Below, in pieces: positions 34,339-43,721 of a DNA stretch of 64,000 bases. Position 1 is the first letter of the stretch. Every line of letters begins with the position of its first letter. The position numbers and the translations under genes were made by a program. The DNA is taken from the NCBI RefSeq assembly GCF_030123505.1, contig NZ_CP126115.1, forward strand, positions 1,254,001 to 1,318,000. The letters are read 5' to 3'. The DNA comes from Neobacillus sp. YX16 (GTDB lineage Bacteria; Bacillota; Bacilli; Bacillales; Cytobacillaceae). The notes under the pieces were generated by a model. It was given only the letters and a program-made list of their open reading frames with translations, did no database searches and was not told where the DNA came from.

Positions 34339-34434
34339 GGCTCTTTTCTCAATAATTTAGGCTATTCTCAATGAAAAAACGATTAAATAAATCGTTTTTA
34401 CTTTTATTAAGCAACAACATTTGAGAAAAGAGCC
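34339..34434. repeat. 96 bp foldback (MITE-like) element
   Basis: GGCTCTTTTCTCAA (34339-34352) and TTGAGAAAAGAGCC (34421-34434) are perfect inverted ends. A nested hairpin AAAAACGATT/AATCGTTTTT lies between them. No target duplication is obvious. It lies just downstream of the CTG-start gene and may double as its terminator. Confidence 0.6.
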
Positions 34435-34439
34435 TTTAT

Positions 34440-34799
34440 TTAAAGACAATTTTTCATCGAGCTTTGAAGGTACTTGATCCATGGCTCCCAATTTTTAATC
34501 ATATAGGCAGGTTCTCCATCAGACAAATAACCTAAGAAACTCTTAGAATCATCGACTACTACATCCTTTCCTTCACGAAGCCGAGAGATTAGGTCATGAA
34601 TAATGATATATTCCTCGAGCAATAATTCACTTGAATACTCCAGCTTAACCCAGTTATTGGCGATATGGACATCGCCTAGTGTCTTGTCGGAGTTTTCAAG
34701 ATAGATTTCATAGTGGTTTTCGGACCTCTTTTTTAGAAAAGGTAAGTCATATTTGGCAAGGTCAACTTCTTTATGAAAAGTTAATGTTGTAGTTAACAG
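34440..34799 (-). CDS. Unknown 119-aa protein with probable CTG start
   Basis: Standard callers would report only a 60-residue ORF from a TTG at 34622, but the frame stays open and protein-like for 59 more residues (EVDLAKYDLPFLKKRSENHY, LGDVHIANNWVKLEYSS). Translation most likely starts at CTG 34799, seven bases after a perfect AGGAGGG. No ATG, GTG or TTG fits that site. The protein is acidic, soluble and mixed alpha/beta; the segment SFLGYLSDGEPAYMI is distinctive. I do not know the family. It is divergent from argC, with a cre site and ARG boxes between. Confidence 0.7.
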   Translation of the reverse strand: MLTTTLTFHKEVDLAKYDLPFLKKRSENHYEIYLENSDKTLGDVHIANNWVKLEYSSELLLEEYIIIHDLISRLREGKDVVVDDSKSFLGYLSDGEPAYMIKNWEPWIKYLQSSMKNCL

Positions 34800-34926
34800 T
34801 CTGCAACCCTCCTTATCCGTCTCTAACAGTATTTACCATTAGCATACATAAAAAACATCATCTTTTTCAAGGAAGCTATCGCATGCATGAATTATGCATG
34901 ATATTTGTATATTCATACACAGCAAA

Positions 34927-34941
34927 ATGAAAGCGTTTCCA
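34927..34941. promoter_or_regulatory. cre site (CcpA)
   Basis: ATGAAAGCGTTTCCA fits the catabolite response consensus WTGNAANCGNWNNCW at every defined position. It lies between the CTG-start gene and argC, about 50 bp upstream of the argC -35 box. Confidence 0.7.
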
Positions 34942-34993
34942 AAAATAAAGGTAAAAAAGTTCGATAAAAACTGAAAATTGGGCAATTTATTTC

Positions 34994-35030
34994 TTGAATA
35001 ATTATTACTATGAATGTATAATGATTCATT
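34994..35030 (+). promoter_or_regulatory. argC promoter with overlapping ARG boxes
   Basis: TTGAAT (34994-34999) and TATAAT (35017-35022) are 17 bp apart. TTGAATAATTATTA covers the -35 box and TATAATGATTCATT covers the -10 box; both are good matches to the AhrC/ArgR box. Arginine-bound AhrC would block this promoter. Confidence 0.8.
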
Positions 35031-35056
35031 ATATGAGAGACTTAGGAGTGGGAAAA

Positions 35057-36094
35057 ATGAGGGCTGCAATTATCGGTGGAACGGGATATGGGGCAATAGA
35101 GTTAATAAGGCTTATAAACAAGCATCCGCATTTAGAGGTTGGTTGTGTTGTTTCCAACTCTCAGGCTGGTAACGACATTAGCGAATCCTACCCACACCTT
35201 ACTGAAATAATAAATCAACCATTTGAAAAATATGATCCGGATAGATTAGCAAAAGAGAATGATATTGTATTTTTAGCTACACCATCTGGCGTCAGTAGTA
35301 AGATGGCTCCTCAACTCGTAGATAAGGGTATTAAAGTGATCGACCTTTCTGGAGATTTCCGGCTACGGTCGCAAAATGAATATGAAACCTGGTATAAGCA
35401 TTCAGCACCAGAAGAGGAATATTTAAGTAAGGCAGTTTATGGATTGAGTGAGATTTATGAAGATGAAATTAAACGTGCCACGTTCATTGCTAATCCGGGC
35501 TGCTACCCAACAGCAACCAGCCTCGGTTTGCTGCCAATATTGAAAGCAAATCTTGCAGACTCAAAATCTATTATTGTTGATGCAAAGTCAGGTGTATCTG
35601 GTGCCGGCAGAGGTCTTTCATTAACAGCCCATTACGCTGAAATAAATGAAAATGTAAAAGCTTATAAGCTTGGCGCACATCAACATATACCGGAAATTGA
35701 ACAAGTACTTAAGGATGAAAGTGGCAGGCTGGTAACAATTACGTTTACAACTCATTTGGTTCCGATGACTAGAGGAATTATGATAACGGCCTATGTTAAT
35801 TTACTTGGGAAAATATCAACGAGTGAAGTGAATGCGTTGTATAAACAGTTTTACGAAAATCATCCATTTGTCAGGATTAGGCCAGAGGGAATCTATCCAT
35901 CAACCAAAGAGGTCAGTGGCAGTAATTATTGTGACATCGGATTACATGTTGACCAGCGAACGAATCGTCTAACCGTGATTTCAGTTATCGACAATTTAGT
36001 AAAAGGTGCAGCAGGGCAAGCGATACAGAATGCAAACTTAATGAATGGCTGGGCTGTCAGTACAGGTCTTGAAGACATATCATTATATCCTTAA
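35057..36094 (+). CDS. argC: N-acetyl-gamma-glutamyl-phosphate reductase
   Basis: A 345-residue NADPH enzyme, the same length as B. subtilis ArgC, that reduces N-acetylglutamyl phosphate to the semialdehyde. The Rossmann start AAIIGGTGYGAIELIRL, the active-site Cys in NPGCYPTATSLGL, and the His region GAHQHIPEIEQ are present. ATG 35057 is chosen (TTAGGAGTGGG upstream); longer in-frame starts lie in the operator. First gene of the argCJBD-carAB-argF operon. Confidence 0.95.
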   Translation: MRAAIIGGTGYGAIELIRLINKHPHLEVGCVVSNSQAGNDISESYPHLTEIINQPFEKYDPDRLAKENDIVFLATPSGVSSKMAPQLVDKGIKVIDLSGDFRLRSQNEYETWYKHSAPEEEYLSKAVYGLSEIYEDEIKRATFIANPGCYPTATSLGLLPILKANLADSKSIIVDAKSGVSGAGRGLSLTAHYAEINENVKAYKLGAHQHIPEIEQVLKDESGRLVTITFTTHLVPMTRGIMITAYVNLLGKISTSEVNALYKQFYENHPFVRIRPEGIYPSTKEVSGSNYCDIGLHVDQRTNRLTVISVIDNLVKGAAGQAIQNANLMNGWAVSTGLEDISLYP

Positions 36095-36181
36095 TAAAAT
36101 TATTGATTAAATAATAGATGGAAAGTTTTATAGAGGCTAGGATTACCAAACAAGAAGACAATCAAGGGGGAAATTAAATTG

Positions 36182-37408
36182 ATGCCAGCCATTTCAAATA
36201 AAGAGATTGTAGTTTTAGAAGAAGGAAGTGTCACTTTGCCGCAGGGGTTCGTGGCTGGGGGTATGCATTGCGGGATAAAAAGAAAACGATTGGACCTTGG
36301 TTATATTGTTTCTGATGTGCCTGCAATAACCGCTGGGGTTTATACAACAAATATCTTTCAAGCAGCTCCATTGTTGGTTACACAGGAAAGCATTGCAAAA
36401 GAAAATAAGATTCAAGCGATCATTGTCAATTCTGGAAATGCCAATGCCTGCACAGGAGAGCAGGGATTGTTAGACGCTTTTGAAATGCAAAAAGGATTTG
36501 CTAACGAGCTAGGCATCGAGGAGCACCTTGTTGCCGTTACTTCAACAGGAGTGATTGGTGAACTTTTACCGATGGATAAAGTAAAAACAGGAATAAATCA
36601 GATTCTTCAGTCCAAATATGCAACAGAAGAAAATTTCAAGAATGCAATATTAACAACAGACACTTGCATTAAGCAGGTTGGTGTTCAAATGAAAATAGAT
36701 GGAAAGACAGTCAGCATTGGCGGTGCGGCAAAAGGATCTGGGATGATTCATCCGAACATGGCAACCATGCTTGGATTTGTTACCACTGATGTCAATATTG
36801 CGCATGAAGACTTGCTAACTGCACTAAAAGATATTACGAATCAAACCTTTAACATGATTACGGTTGATGGCGATACAAGTACGAATGATATGGTTTTAGT
36901 CATGGCAAATGGTTTAGCAGGTAATGACCAGCTGACAAAAGACCATCCAGATTGGGATTTATTCAAAGCAGGCTTAAAGCTGGTGAGTGAAGAACTTGCG
37001 AAAAAAATTGCCAGAGACGGTGAAGGAGCCACTAAGCTTGTTGAAGTTCAAGTAAACGGCGCATACAGCCATGAAGCAGCAAGAGCTGTAGGAAAATCCA
37101 TTATCTCTTCGAATCTTGTAAAAACAGCTATCTATGGTACTGACCCGAACTGGGGAAGAATTGTTACAGCTATTGGATATTCAGGAATACCGGTTGAGCC
37201 TAATGCATTGGTAGTAGCCATTGGACCTTACAAGGTATTCGAAAATGGCTTACCTAGTCCGATTGTAGAAGAAGAAGTAAAAGAGTACTTAGAACAGGAA
37301 ACCGTTAAAATCATTGTTGAATTAAATCAAGGTAATGATAGTGCAACGGCTTGGGGCTGTGATTTAACGTATGATTATGTGAAAATCAATGCTTCCTACC
37401 GCACCTAA
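36182..37408 (+). CDS. argJ: Bifunctional ornithine acetyltransferase / N-acetylglutamate synthase
   Basis: A 408-residue proenzyme that transfers acetyl from acetylornithine to glutamate, closing the acetyl cycle. The self-cleavage site is the Thr in HPNMATMLGFVTTD, where alpha and beta chains separate. GSGMIHPN and NPNWGRI-like segments (DPNWGRIVTAIGYSG) are conserved. AAGGGGG lies upstream of ATG 36182. With argJ present, argE is not needed. Confidence 0.95.
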   Translation: MPAISNKEIVVLEEGSVTLPQGFVAGGMHCGIKRKRLDLGYIVSDVPAITAGVYTTNIFQAAPLLVTQESIAKENKIQAIIVNSGNANACTGEQGLLDAFEMQKGFANELGIEEHLVAVTSTGVIGELLPMDKVKTGINQILQSKYATEENFKNAILTTDTCIKQVGVQMKIDGKTVSIGGAAKGSGMIHPNMATMLGFVTTDVNIAHEDLLTALKDITNQTFNMITVDGDTSTNDMVLVMANGLAGNDQLTKDHPDWDLFKAGLKLVSEELAKKIARDGEGATKLVEVQVNGAYSHEAARAVGKSIISSNLVKTAIYGTDPNWGRIVTAIGYSGIPVEPNALVVAIGPYKVFENGLPSPIVEEEVKEYLEQETVKIIVELNQGNDSATAWGCDLTYDYVKINASYRT

Positions 37409-37422
37409 TGGGAGGATCTATG

Positions 37423-38217
37423 ATGAAATATATTGTCATTAAGTGTGGCGGAAGTGTGTTAGAAAATCTGCCAAAGTCCTTTTATGAAGATGTCATATCC
37501 CTTCATCAAAAAGGAGAATGGACACCGATTATTGTCCATGGCGGCGGCCCGCTTATTAATAAGTTATTGAAAAGCTTAAATGTAGAAACCACCTTTGTAA
37601 ATGGTTTAAGAGTAACCAATCATGAAGTATTGGATATTGTAGAAATGGTTTTAAGCGGTACGGTAAATAAACAAGTAGTACGAAACATCATTGAGGCAGG
37701 CGGTAGTTCATTTGGTGTTAGCGGGGTGGATGGTTGTTTATTAAAAGCCATTCCAACGCCAGATGAAAGTTTAGGTTTTGTAGGCGAAGTAGTTGCAGTG
37801 AATACCGAAGCGATAGAGAGTATTGTAAAACAAGGACATATACCTGTCGTTTCGCCAATCGGGATTGGTGAAAATGGGCAGCGATACAATATAAACGGAG
37901 ATGTTGCCGCCAGTGCAGTTGCCAAAGCATTAGGAGCAAATCTTTGCTTTATTAGTGACATACCTGGAATTCTAGTCGAAGAACAGGGCGAAAAGTCCAA
38001 ACTAGATATGGTTACCAAAGCAAAAGTAGAAGAACTAATTGAAAATGAAACCATCTACGGCGGGATGATCCCTAAGGTCAAAGCAGCAATCGATGGGTTA
38101 GTTCATAAAATTCCGATGGTCGGTATTATCGATGGATTTGAAAAAAATAGCTTGATAGATTACGTGAACGGCAAAAATATTGGAACAAAAATTGTTTTAG
38201 AAGAGGAGATTGCCTAA
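37423..38217 (+). CDS. argB: Acetylglutamate kinase
   Basis: A 264-residue amino acid kinase that phosphorylates N-acetylglutamate. The N-terminal KCGGSVLE, the glycine loop VHGGGPLINKLL and the C-terminal GGMIPKVKAAI are visible. I chose ATG 37423, seven bases after GGAGG; ATG 37408 overlaps the argJ stop and precedes that site. The argD start overlaps its stop. Confidence 0.95.
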   Translation: MKYIVIKCGGSVLENLPKSFYEDVISLHQKGEWTPIIVHGGGPLINKLLKSLNVETTFVNGLRVTNHEVLDIVEMVLSGTVNKQVVRNIIEAGGSSFGVSGVDGCLLKAIPTPDESLGFVGEVVAVNTEAIESIVKQGHIPVVSPIGIGENGQRYNINGDVAASAVAKALGANLCFISDIPGILVEEQGEKSKLDMVTKAKVEELIENETIYGGMIPKVKAAIDGLVHKIPMVGIIDGFEKNSLIDYVNGKNIGTKIVLEEEIA

Positions 38218-39416
38218 TGACCATTAACACTTCCGTTTCCCCCATTTCGTCAGTAATGGCTACGTATAGCCGCTTTCCTATTACGTTGGTTAAGGGGAAA
38301 GGAAGCTATGTATGGGACGATCAAGGGAAAAAATATTTAGATTTTACATCAGGCATTGCGACGTGTAACTTGGGGCATGTGCCAGATGTTGTTAAAACAA
38401 AGCTTGAAGAGCAGCTGCAAAATCTTTGGCACTGTTCAAACCTTTATAACATTCCAAATCAGCAGGAGCTTGCAGCACTGCTAACAGCCAATAGCTGTGG
38501 AGATCAGGTTTTCTTTTGCAACAGCGGAGCGGAAGCAAATGAGGCGGCCATTAAGCTGGCAAGAAGATACGCACAAAAAGTAAAGGGAACAGATTCTTTC
38601 GGAGTCATTACCTTCCAGCAATCCTTTCACGGCAGAACATTGGCAACATTATCGGCCACAGGGCAGGAAAAAATCCAACAGGGATTCGCTCCATTAGTTA
38701 AAGGCTTTAGTTATCTGCCATTTAATGATATAGAAGCACTTGATCAACTAAAAACCCTCCAGCCTGCAGCCATTTTACTGGAACTCGTCCAGGGTGAAGG
38801 TGGAGTCATTCCAGCAAATCAGGAATGGGTAAAGAAAATTGAAGAAATCTGTAAAGAGAAAGACATCCTTTTAATGGTTGATGAAATTCAAACGGGAATC
38901 GGAAGGACCGGAACACTGTTTGCCTACGAACAATACGGTATAAAGCCGGATGTAATTAGTGTAGCAAAAGGACTTGGATCAGGGTTTCCGATTGGGGCTA
39001 TCATTGCAAAAGAAAAAGCTGCAAAAGCGTTCGAACCTGGTACACACGGAAGTACGTTTGGCGGCAATCCATTAGCAACCGCAGCCGGAGTCGCAACGAT
39101 ATCCCATATCATTGAAAGTAATTTACTAAATCATGTTAATGAAATTTCAGTGTACTTTGATGAATTGTTAACTAAATTTAAAGAAAAGTACACTTTTATA
39201 GAAGAAATTAGAGGAAAAGGTCTCCTAAAAGGGCTCGTTGTCGGAAATAAGGCTCCTCAAATTGTTCAAAAAGCAATTGAAAATCAACTGTTGATCCTAA
39301 CAGCGGGTCCAAATGTTGTGAGACTGCTACCGCCTTTAACGGCATCTAAAGAAGAAATAAACGAATTCATCAAAGCATTGGAAAAAACTTTCCAAGGTAT
39401 AGAGAAAGGCGAGTGA
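38217..39416 (+). CDS. argD: Acetylornithine aminotransferase
   Basis: A 399-residue class III PLP aminotransferase. The PLP lysine lies in ISVAKGLGSGFPIGA, the aspartate in LMVDEIQTGIGRTG, and the substrate-binding FHGRTLATLSATGQ is intact. It converts N-acetylglutamate semialdehyde to acetylornithine. The ATG overlaps the argB stop (TAATG) and the 3' end overlaps carA by 4 bp. Confidence 0.95.
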   Translation: MTINTSVSPISSVMATYSRFPITLVKGKGSYVWDDQGKKYLDFTSGIATCNLGHVPDVVKTKLEEQLQNLWHCSNLYNIPNQQELAALLTANSCGDQVFFCNSGAEANEAAIKLARRYAQKVKGTDSFGVITFQQSFHGRTLATLSATGQEKIQQGFAPLVKGFSYLPFNDIEALDQLKTLQPAAILLELVQGEGGVIPANQEWVKKIEEICKEKDILLMVDEIQTGIGRTGTLFAYEQYGIKPDVISVAKGLGSGFPIGAIIAKEKAAKAFEPGTHGSTFGGNPLATAAGVATISHIIESNLLNHVNEISVYFDELLTKFKEKYTFIEEIRGKGLLKGLVVGNKAPQIVQKAIENQLLILTAGPNVVRLLPPLTASKEEINEFIKALEKTFQGIEKGE

Positions 39417-40498
39417 GTGTTTTGGAACAGGGATATCTTACTTTGGAAACCGGAGAAGTTTTTGAAGGCATACTAATAGGTGCAAACAAGGACTCTGTAG
39501 GAGAAGTTGTTTTTAATACAAGTATGACTGGCTACCAGGAAATCATTACAGATCCTTCTTATGCAGGTCAGCTTATCACTTTCTGTTATCCGATTATCGG
39601 AAACTATGGAATCAATGCGATGGATGATGAATGTATATCTCCTTCCTTAGCAGGAGTGGTGATTGGTGATTTATGTGAAACACCAAGCCATTACCAATCC
39701 ATTAATAAATTTTCTGAAAAACTAATGCAGGCAGGCGTTCCTGGCATTGCAGGCGTGGACACAAGATTACTTGTCAAAACGATTCGAAGCCGCGGAACGG
39801 TAAAAGGATATTTAAGTAAGACTAAACAAGAAACGTTTGATAATAACAAAACCATACCATTTTGGGTAGAGAAAGTTTCGACTGAGAAAATGCAATATTT
39901 TAAAAATGAAGGACCACACGTTGTCCTTATCGACTTTGGATATAAAAAATCGATACTGAATGCATTGCTCGATGAAAATTGTTGTGTGACTATCGTCCCT
40001 TTTAATACCTCTTTTGAGAACATCAAGGCCTTAAAGCCAGACGGTGTGTTATTAAGTAACGGACCTGGAGATCCAATGGCACTGAAACAGTGGTTTCCAG
40101 AAATCAAAAAAATTACACAGCACTACCCAACGCTAGGTATCTGCCTAGGACATCAGTTAATTGCCCTAGCTTATGGAGCAAAAACGGAAAAACTTGCCTA
40201 CGGACACCGTGGCGGCAATCATCCCGTTAAAGAATTAGCAACGGGTAAGGTTAAAATTACAGCACAAAATCATGGATATGTTGTCGTTGACGAGAGCATT
40301 GATGCCCAGGTTTTCCAAATCACATACCGTAACGTTAATGACAAATCCATTGAAGGGTTAAAGCACAGACGCTTTCCCATTCAAACCGTTCAATTCCACC
40401 CGGAAGCACACCCAGGACCAAGTGACACCCAATACATTCTAGAAGAATTTGTTTATCAGATAAATTCCGTGGGAGATAAACGTTATGCCATTAAATAA
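39413..40498 (+). CDS. carA: Carbamoyl-phosphate synthase small chain, arginine-type
   Basis: A 361-residue glutaminase subunit. The triad is intact: Cys in LGICLGHQLIALAYG, His and Glu in QFHPEAHPGP. It supplies ammonia to CarB. The GTG start overlaps the argD stop. Location inside the arg operon marks it as the arginine-specific copy; B. subtilis keeps a separate pyrimidine set (pyrAA/AB). It overlaps carB by 14 bp. Confidence 0.94.
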   Translation: MSVLEQGYLTLETGEVFEGILIGANKDSVGEVVFNTSMTGYQEIITDPSYAGQLITFCYPIIGNYGINAMDDECISPSLAGVVIGDLCETPSHYQSINKFSEKLMQAGVPGIAGVDTRLLVKTIRSRGTVKGYLSKTKQETFDNNKTIPFWVEKVSTEKMQYFKNEGPHVVLIDFGYKKSILNALLDENCCVTIVPFNTSFENIKALKPDGVLLSNGPGDPMALKQWFPEIKKITQHYPTLGICLGHQLIALAYGAKTEKLAYGHRGGNHPVKELATGKVKITAQNHGYVVVDESIDAQVFQITYRNVNDKSIEGLKHRRFPIQTVQFHPEAHPGPSDTQYILEEFVYQINSVGDKRYAIK

Positions 40499-43400
40499 AA
40501 ACCTAAAAAAAGTATTAGTAATAGGATCAGGTCCGATTGTAATCGGGCAGGCAGCAGAATTTGACTATGCGGGAACACAAGCCTGTATCGCTCTGAAAGA
40601 AGAGGGAATACAGGTGGTTTTAATCAATAGTAATCCAGCAACGATTATGACGGACGAAACTGTTGCCGATAAAGTATATATCGAACCATTAAATGTAGAA
40701 ACCATTGAAAAAATTATTAAAAAAGAAAAGCCAGATGGAATTATTGGGACTTTAGGTGGTCAAACCGGTTTAAATTTAACAGTTGAACTCTATGAAAAAG
40801 GTATTCTTCAAAAATACAATGTAGAGCTGTTAGGAACCTCTGTAGAATCGATAAAAAATGGCGAGGACCGTGATCGGTTCCGCAGTTTAATGATAAAGAT
40901 TGACGAGCCAATCCCTGAATCTGCAATTATTCATACCTATGAAGAGGGGGTATCGTTCGTCAACGAGATAGGTTTTCCCGTTATCATTCGACCTGCCTAT
41001 ACACTTGGCGGACACGGCGGCGGCTTTGCTTATAATGAAGAAGAGCTTGGTAATGTTCTAAAGAAGGGTCTTGCAGCTAGCCCGATTCATCAAGTTCTGG
41101 TTGAGAGAAGCATTAAAGGCTGGAAGGAAATTGAATACGAAGTCATAAGAGATGCCAATGACACATGTATCATTGTTTGTAATATGGAAAATATGGACCC
41201 TGTTGGTGTTCATACAGGTGACTCCATAGTTGTCGCTCCATCACAAACGTTGACAGATGTCCAATATCAAATGTTACGGAATTCTTCATTAAAAGTAATA
41301 CGAGAATTAGAGATTATCGGCGGCTGCAATATCCAGTTTGCGCTTAATCCAGAATCAAATCAATATTGCATTATTGAAGTAAATCCGAGGGTAAGCCGTT
41401 CTTCTGCATTAGCGTCAAAGGCTACCGGTTATCCGATTGCTAGGACGGCGGCTAAATGTGCAGTTGGCTATCATTTAGATGAGATTGTGAACCCTATAAC
41501 AGGTAATACCTTTGCGTCCTTTGAACCAGCAATTGATTATATTGTTGTAAAGCTTCCACGTTTTCCATTTGATAAATTTCCAGAAGCAGACCGTACATTA
41601 GGTACGCAAATGAAAGCTACTGGAGAAGTAATGGCGATTGACCGTACCTTTGAGGGCGCACTAAATAAAGCAATCCGTTCCATGGAATTAAATATATTTG
41701 GACTTTGTCTAGAATCAAATAAAAATGTAGACACTGAGGTCTTATTTGAAAAACTTGAAAGACCAAATGACCAAAGATTATTTATGATAGCAGAAGCATT
41801 CAGAAGAGGTGTTTCCCTAGAGGAAATTAAGCAGGTAACGGAAATAGATTCATGGTTTTTAAACAAAATCAAATCTGTCGTAGACCTAGAAGTGGAATTA
41901 GCTTTGTATTCATGGAGTGAAGTACCACTTTCATTATTAAAAACAGCGAAGCGTCATAATATTTCCGATAAATACCTTTCACAAATCTACAGTATTGATG
42001 AAAAACAAATAAGAAATAAATGGAAAGAACTCAACTGGAAACCAGGCTACAAGATGGTTGATACCTGTTCCGCAGAATTTGATGCGGTTACTCCTTATTA
42101 CTACTCGACTTGGCTCGGGGCCGATGAGGTAGAAGAAACAAACAGTAAGAAGATTCTTGTTCTTGGTTCGGGTCCGATTCGGATTGGTCAAGGAATTGAA
42201 TTCGATTACTGCTCTGTCCATGCTGCAAAGGCGATTAAGAAGATGGGCTATGAGGCAGTCGTAATCAACAATAACCCTGAAACAGTTAGTACAGATTACT
42301 CAGTTGCTGACCGCCTTTACTTTGAACCATTAACGGCTGAAGATGTTCTTACCGTTATTGAAAAAGAGAAGATTGAAGGTGTGTTAATTCAGTTCGGCGG
42401 CCAAACTGCGATTAACTTGGCTCATGACCTCGAAGAAGAAGGAGTAAAGATTTTAGGCACAACGGTAGAAAATGTCGACCGTTTCGAGGATCGGAAAGAA
42501 TTTTATCAGTTACTTGAAGGTCTAAACATCCCACATATTGTAGGTGAGACCGTTTCACATAAAGATGAATTGCTGGCAGCTGCAGCAAGACTTGGCTATC
42601 CCGTATTGGTTCGTCCATCCTATGTAATCGGCGGCCAATCGATGTTTACGATTTTTACAGAAGACGAATTAAACTACTATATCACTCAGCTTGAAGAAAA
42701 CTCCTCACAGGATAAAATGTGGCCATTATTAGTAGACCGATATATTCCTGGATTAGAATGTGAAGTGGATGTCATTAGTGATGGAATGAATGTAATTGTC
42801 CCAGGCATCTTTGAACATATCGAAAGAGCTGGCGTACATTCTGGAGATAGTATTAGTGTTTTCCCACCTATTTCATTAGCGAATGAGGTTAAAGAAACAT
42901 TAATCGATTATGCTGAAAAGATTGCCAAAACTTCACCGATTATTGGCATTATGAATATCCAATTTGTAATTTATCAGAATCAAGTATTAGTCCTAGAAGT
43001 AAATCCGCGTTCTTCACGTACGGTTCCTATCATGAGCAAGGTTACAGGAATTCCAATGATTGAGTGGGCAGTAATGGCACAATTAGGAGTATCATTAAAT
43101 ACTTTATCGAATGAAACGGGTTTATTACCAGAGCCAAATTACTATTCAGTTAAGGCACCTATATTTTCTAGAAGCAAATTAAAGGGAGTCGATCACGTAC
43201 TTGGACCGGAAATGAAATCAACAGGTGAAGTGTTAGGTTTAGGAGCAACCTTCCATGAAGCGCTCGAAAAGGCTTTCCCTGCAACCAGCGATGAAACAGA
43301 GAACTATTTATTCTGTTCGATATCTGACCGGGAAAAACCTGCCAGCCTTCCAATTCTACAACAATTTGTGAATCAGAATTACAAGCTAACTGCAACAGAA

Positions 43401-43721
43401 GGGACAGCAAGATTCCTTCAAGAAAATGGCTTTACCATTGAAAAGGTTATTAAGGATAACCAGGATGTAAATGAACTTTTCAAAAATAATAGTATTCAAG
43501 CAGTTATTAATATACCGAATCAAGGAAGAAATAAAATTAAATTTGGTTTTTACATTCGTGAACAAGCGACCCGCTACAATGTACCGGTATTTACCCATTT
43601 AGACACAGTTGAGGCGATGGTTAGTCTTCAGGCGCAATCGATTACTCAATCAGAGGTACGCACAGTAACGGAATATTACAATATCAAAGAGAGCGGTGTG
43701 GAGCATGTCAAATGTGATTAA
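40485..43721 (+). CDS. carB: Carbamoyl-phosphate synthase large chain, arginine-type
   Basis: A 1078-residue protein made of two homologous ATP-grasp halves, beginning VLVIGSGPIVIGQAAEFDYA and, at about residue 555, ILVLGSGPIRIGQGIEFDYC. The metal-binding EVNPR segments occur in both halves. The C-terminal MGS-like allosteric domain (about 940-1078) includes ATEGTARFLQENGF. It makes carbamoyl phosphate for ArgF. The end overlaps the argF start region. Confidence 0.95.
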   Translation: MPLNKNLKKVLVIGSGPIVIGQAAEFDYAGTQACIALKEEGIQVVLINSNPATIMTDETVADKVYIEPLNVETIEKIIKKEKPDGIIGTLGGQTGLNLTVELYEKGILQKYNVELLGTSVESIKNGEDRDRFRSLMIKIDEPIPESAIIHTYEEGVSFVNEIGFPVIIRPAYTLGGHGGGFAYNEEELGNVLKKGLAASPIHQVLVERSIKGWKEIEYEVIRDANDTCIIVCNMENMDPVGVHTGDSIVVAPSQTLTDVQYQMLRNSSLKVIRELEIIGGCNIQFALNPESNQYCIIEVNPRVSRSSALASKATGYPIARTAAKCAVGYHLDEIVNPITGNTFASFEPAIDYIVVKLPRFPFDKFPEADRTLGTQMKATGEVMAIDRTFEGALNKAIRSMELNIFGLCLESNKNVDTEVLFEKLERPNDQRLFMIAEAFRRGVSLEEIKQVTEIDSWFLNKIKSVVDLEVELALYSWSEVPLSLLKTAKRHNISDKYLSQIYSIDEKQIRNKWKELNWKPGYKMVDTCSAEFDAVTPYYYSTWLGADEVEETNSKKILVLGSGPIRIGQGIEFDYCSVHAAKAIKKMGYEAVVINNNPETVSTDYSVADRLYFEPLTAEDVLTVIEKEKIEGVLIQFGGQTAINLAHDLEEEGVKILGTTVENVDRFEDRKEFYQLLEGLNIPHIVGETVSHKDELLAAAARLGYPVLVRPSYVIGGQSMFTIFTEDELNYYITQLEENSSQDKMWPLLVDRYIPGLECEVDVISDGMNVIVPGIFEHIERAGVHSGDSISVFPPISLANEVKETLIDYAEKIAKTSPIIGIMNIQFVIYQNQVLVLEVNPRSSRTVPIMSKVTGIPMIEWAVMAQLGVSLNTLSNETGLLPEPNYYSVKAPIFSRSKLKGVDHVLGPEMKSTGEVLGLGATFHEALEKAFPATSDETENYLFCSISDREKPASLPILQQFVNQNYKLTATEGTARFLQENGFTIEKVIKDNQDVNELFKNNSIQAVINIPNQGRNKIKFGFYIREQATRYNVPVFTHLDTVEAMVSLQAQSITQSEVRTVTEYYNIKESGVEHVKCD

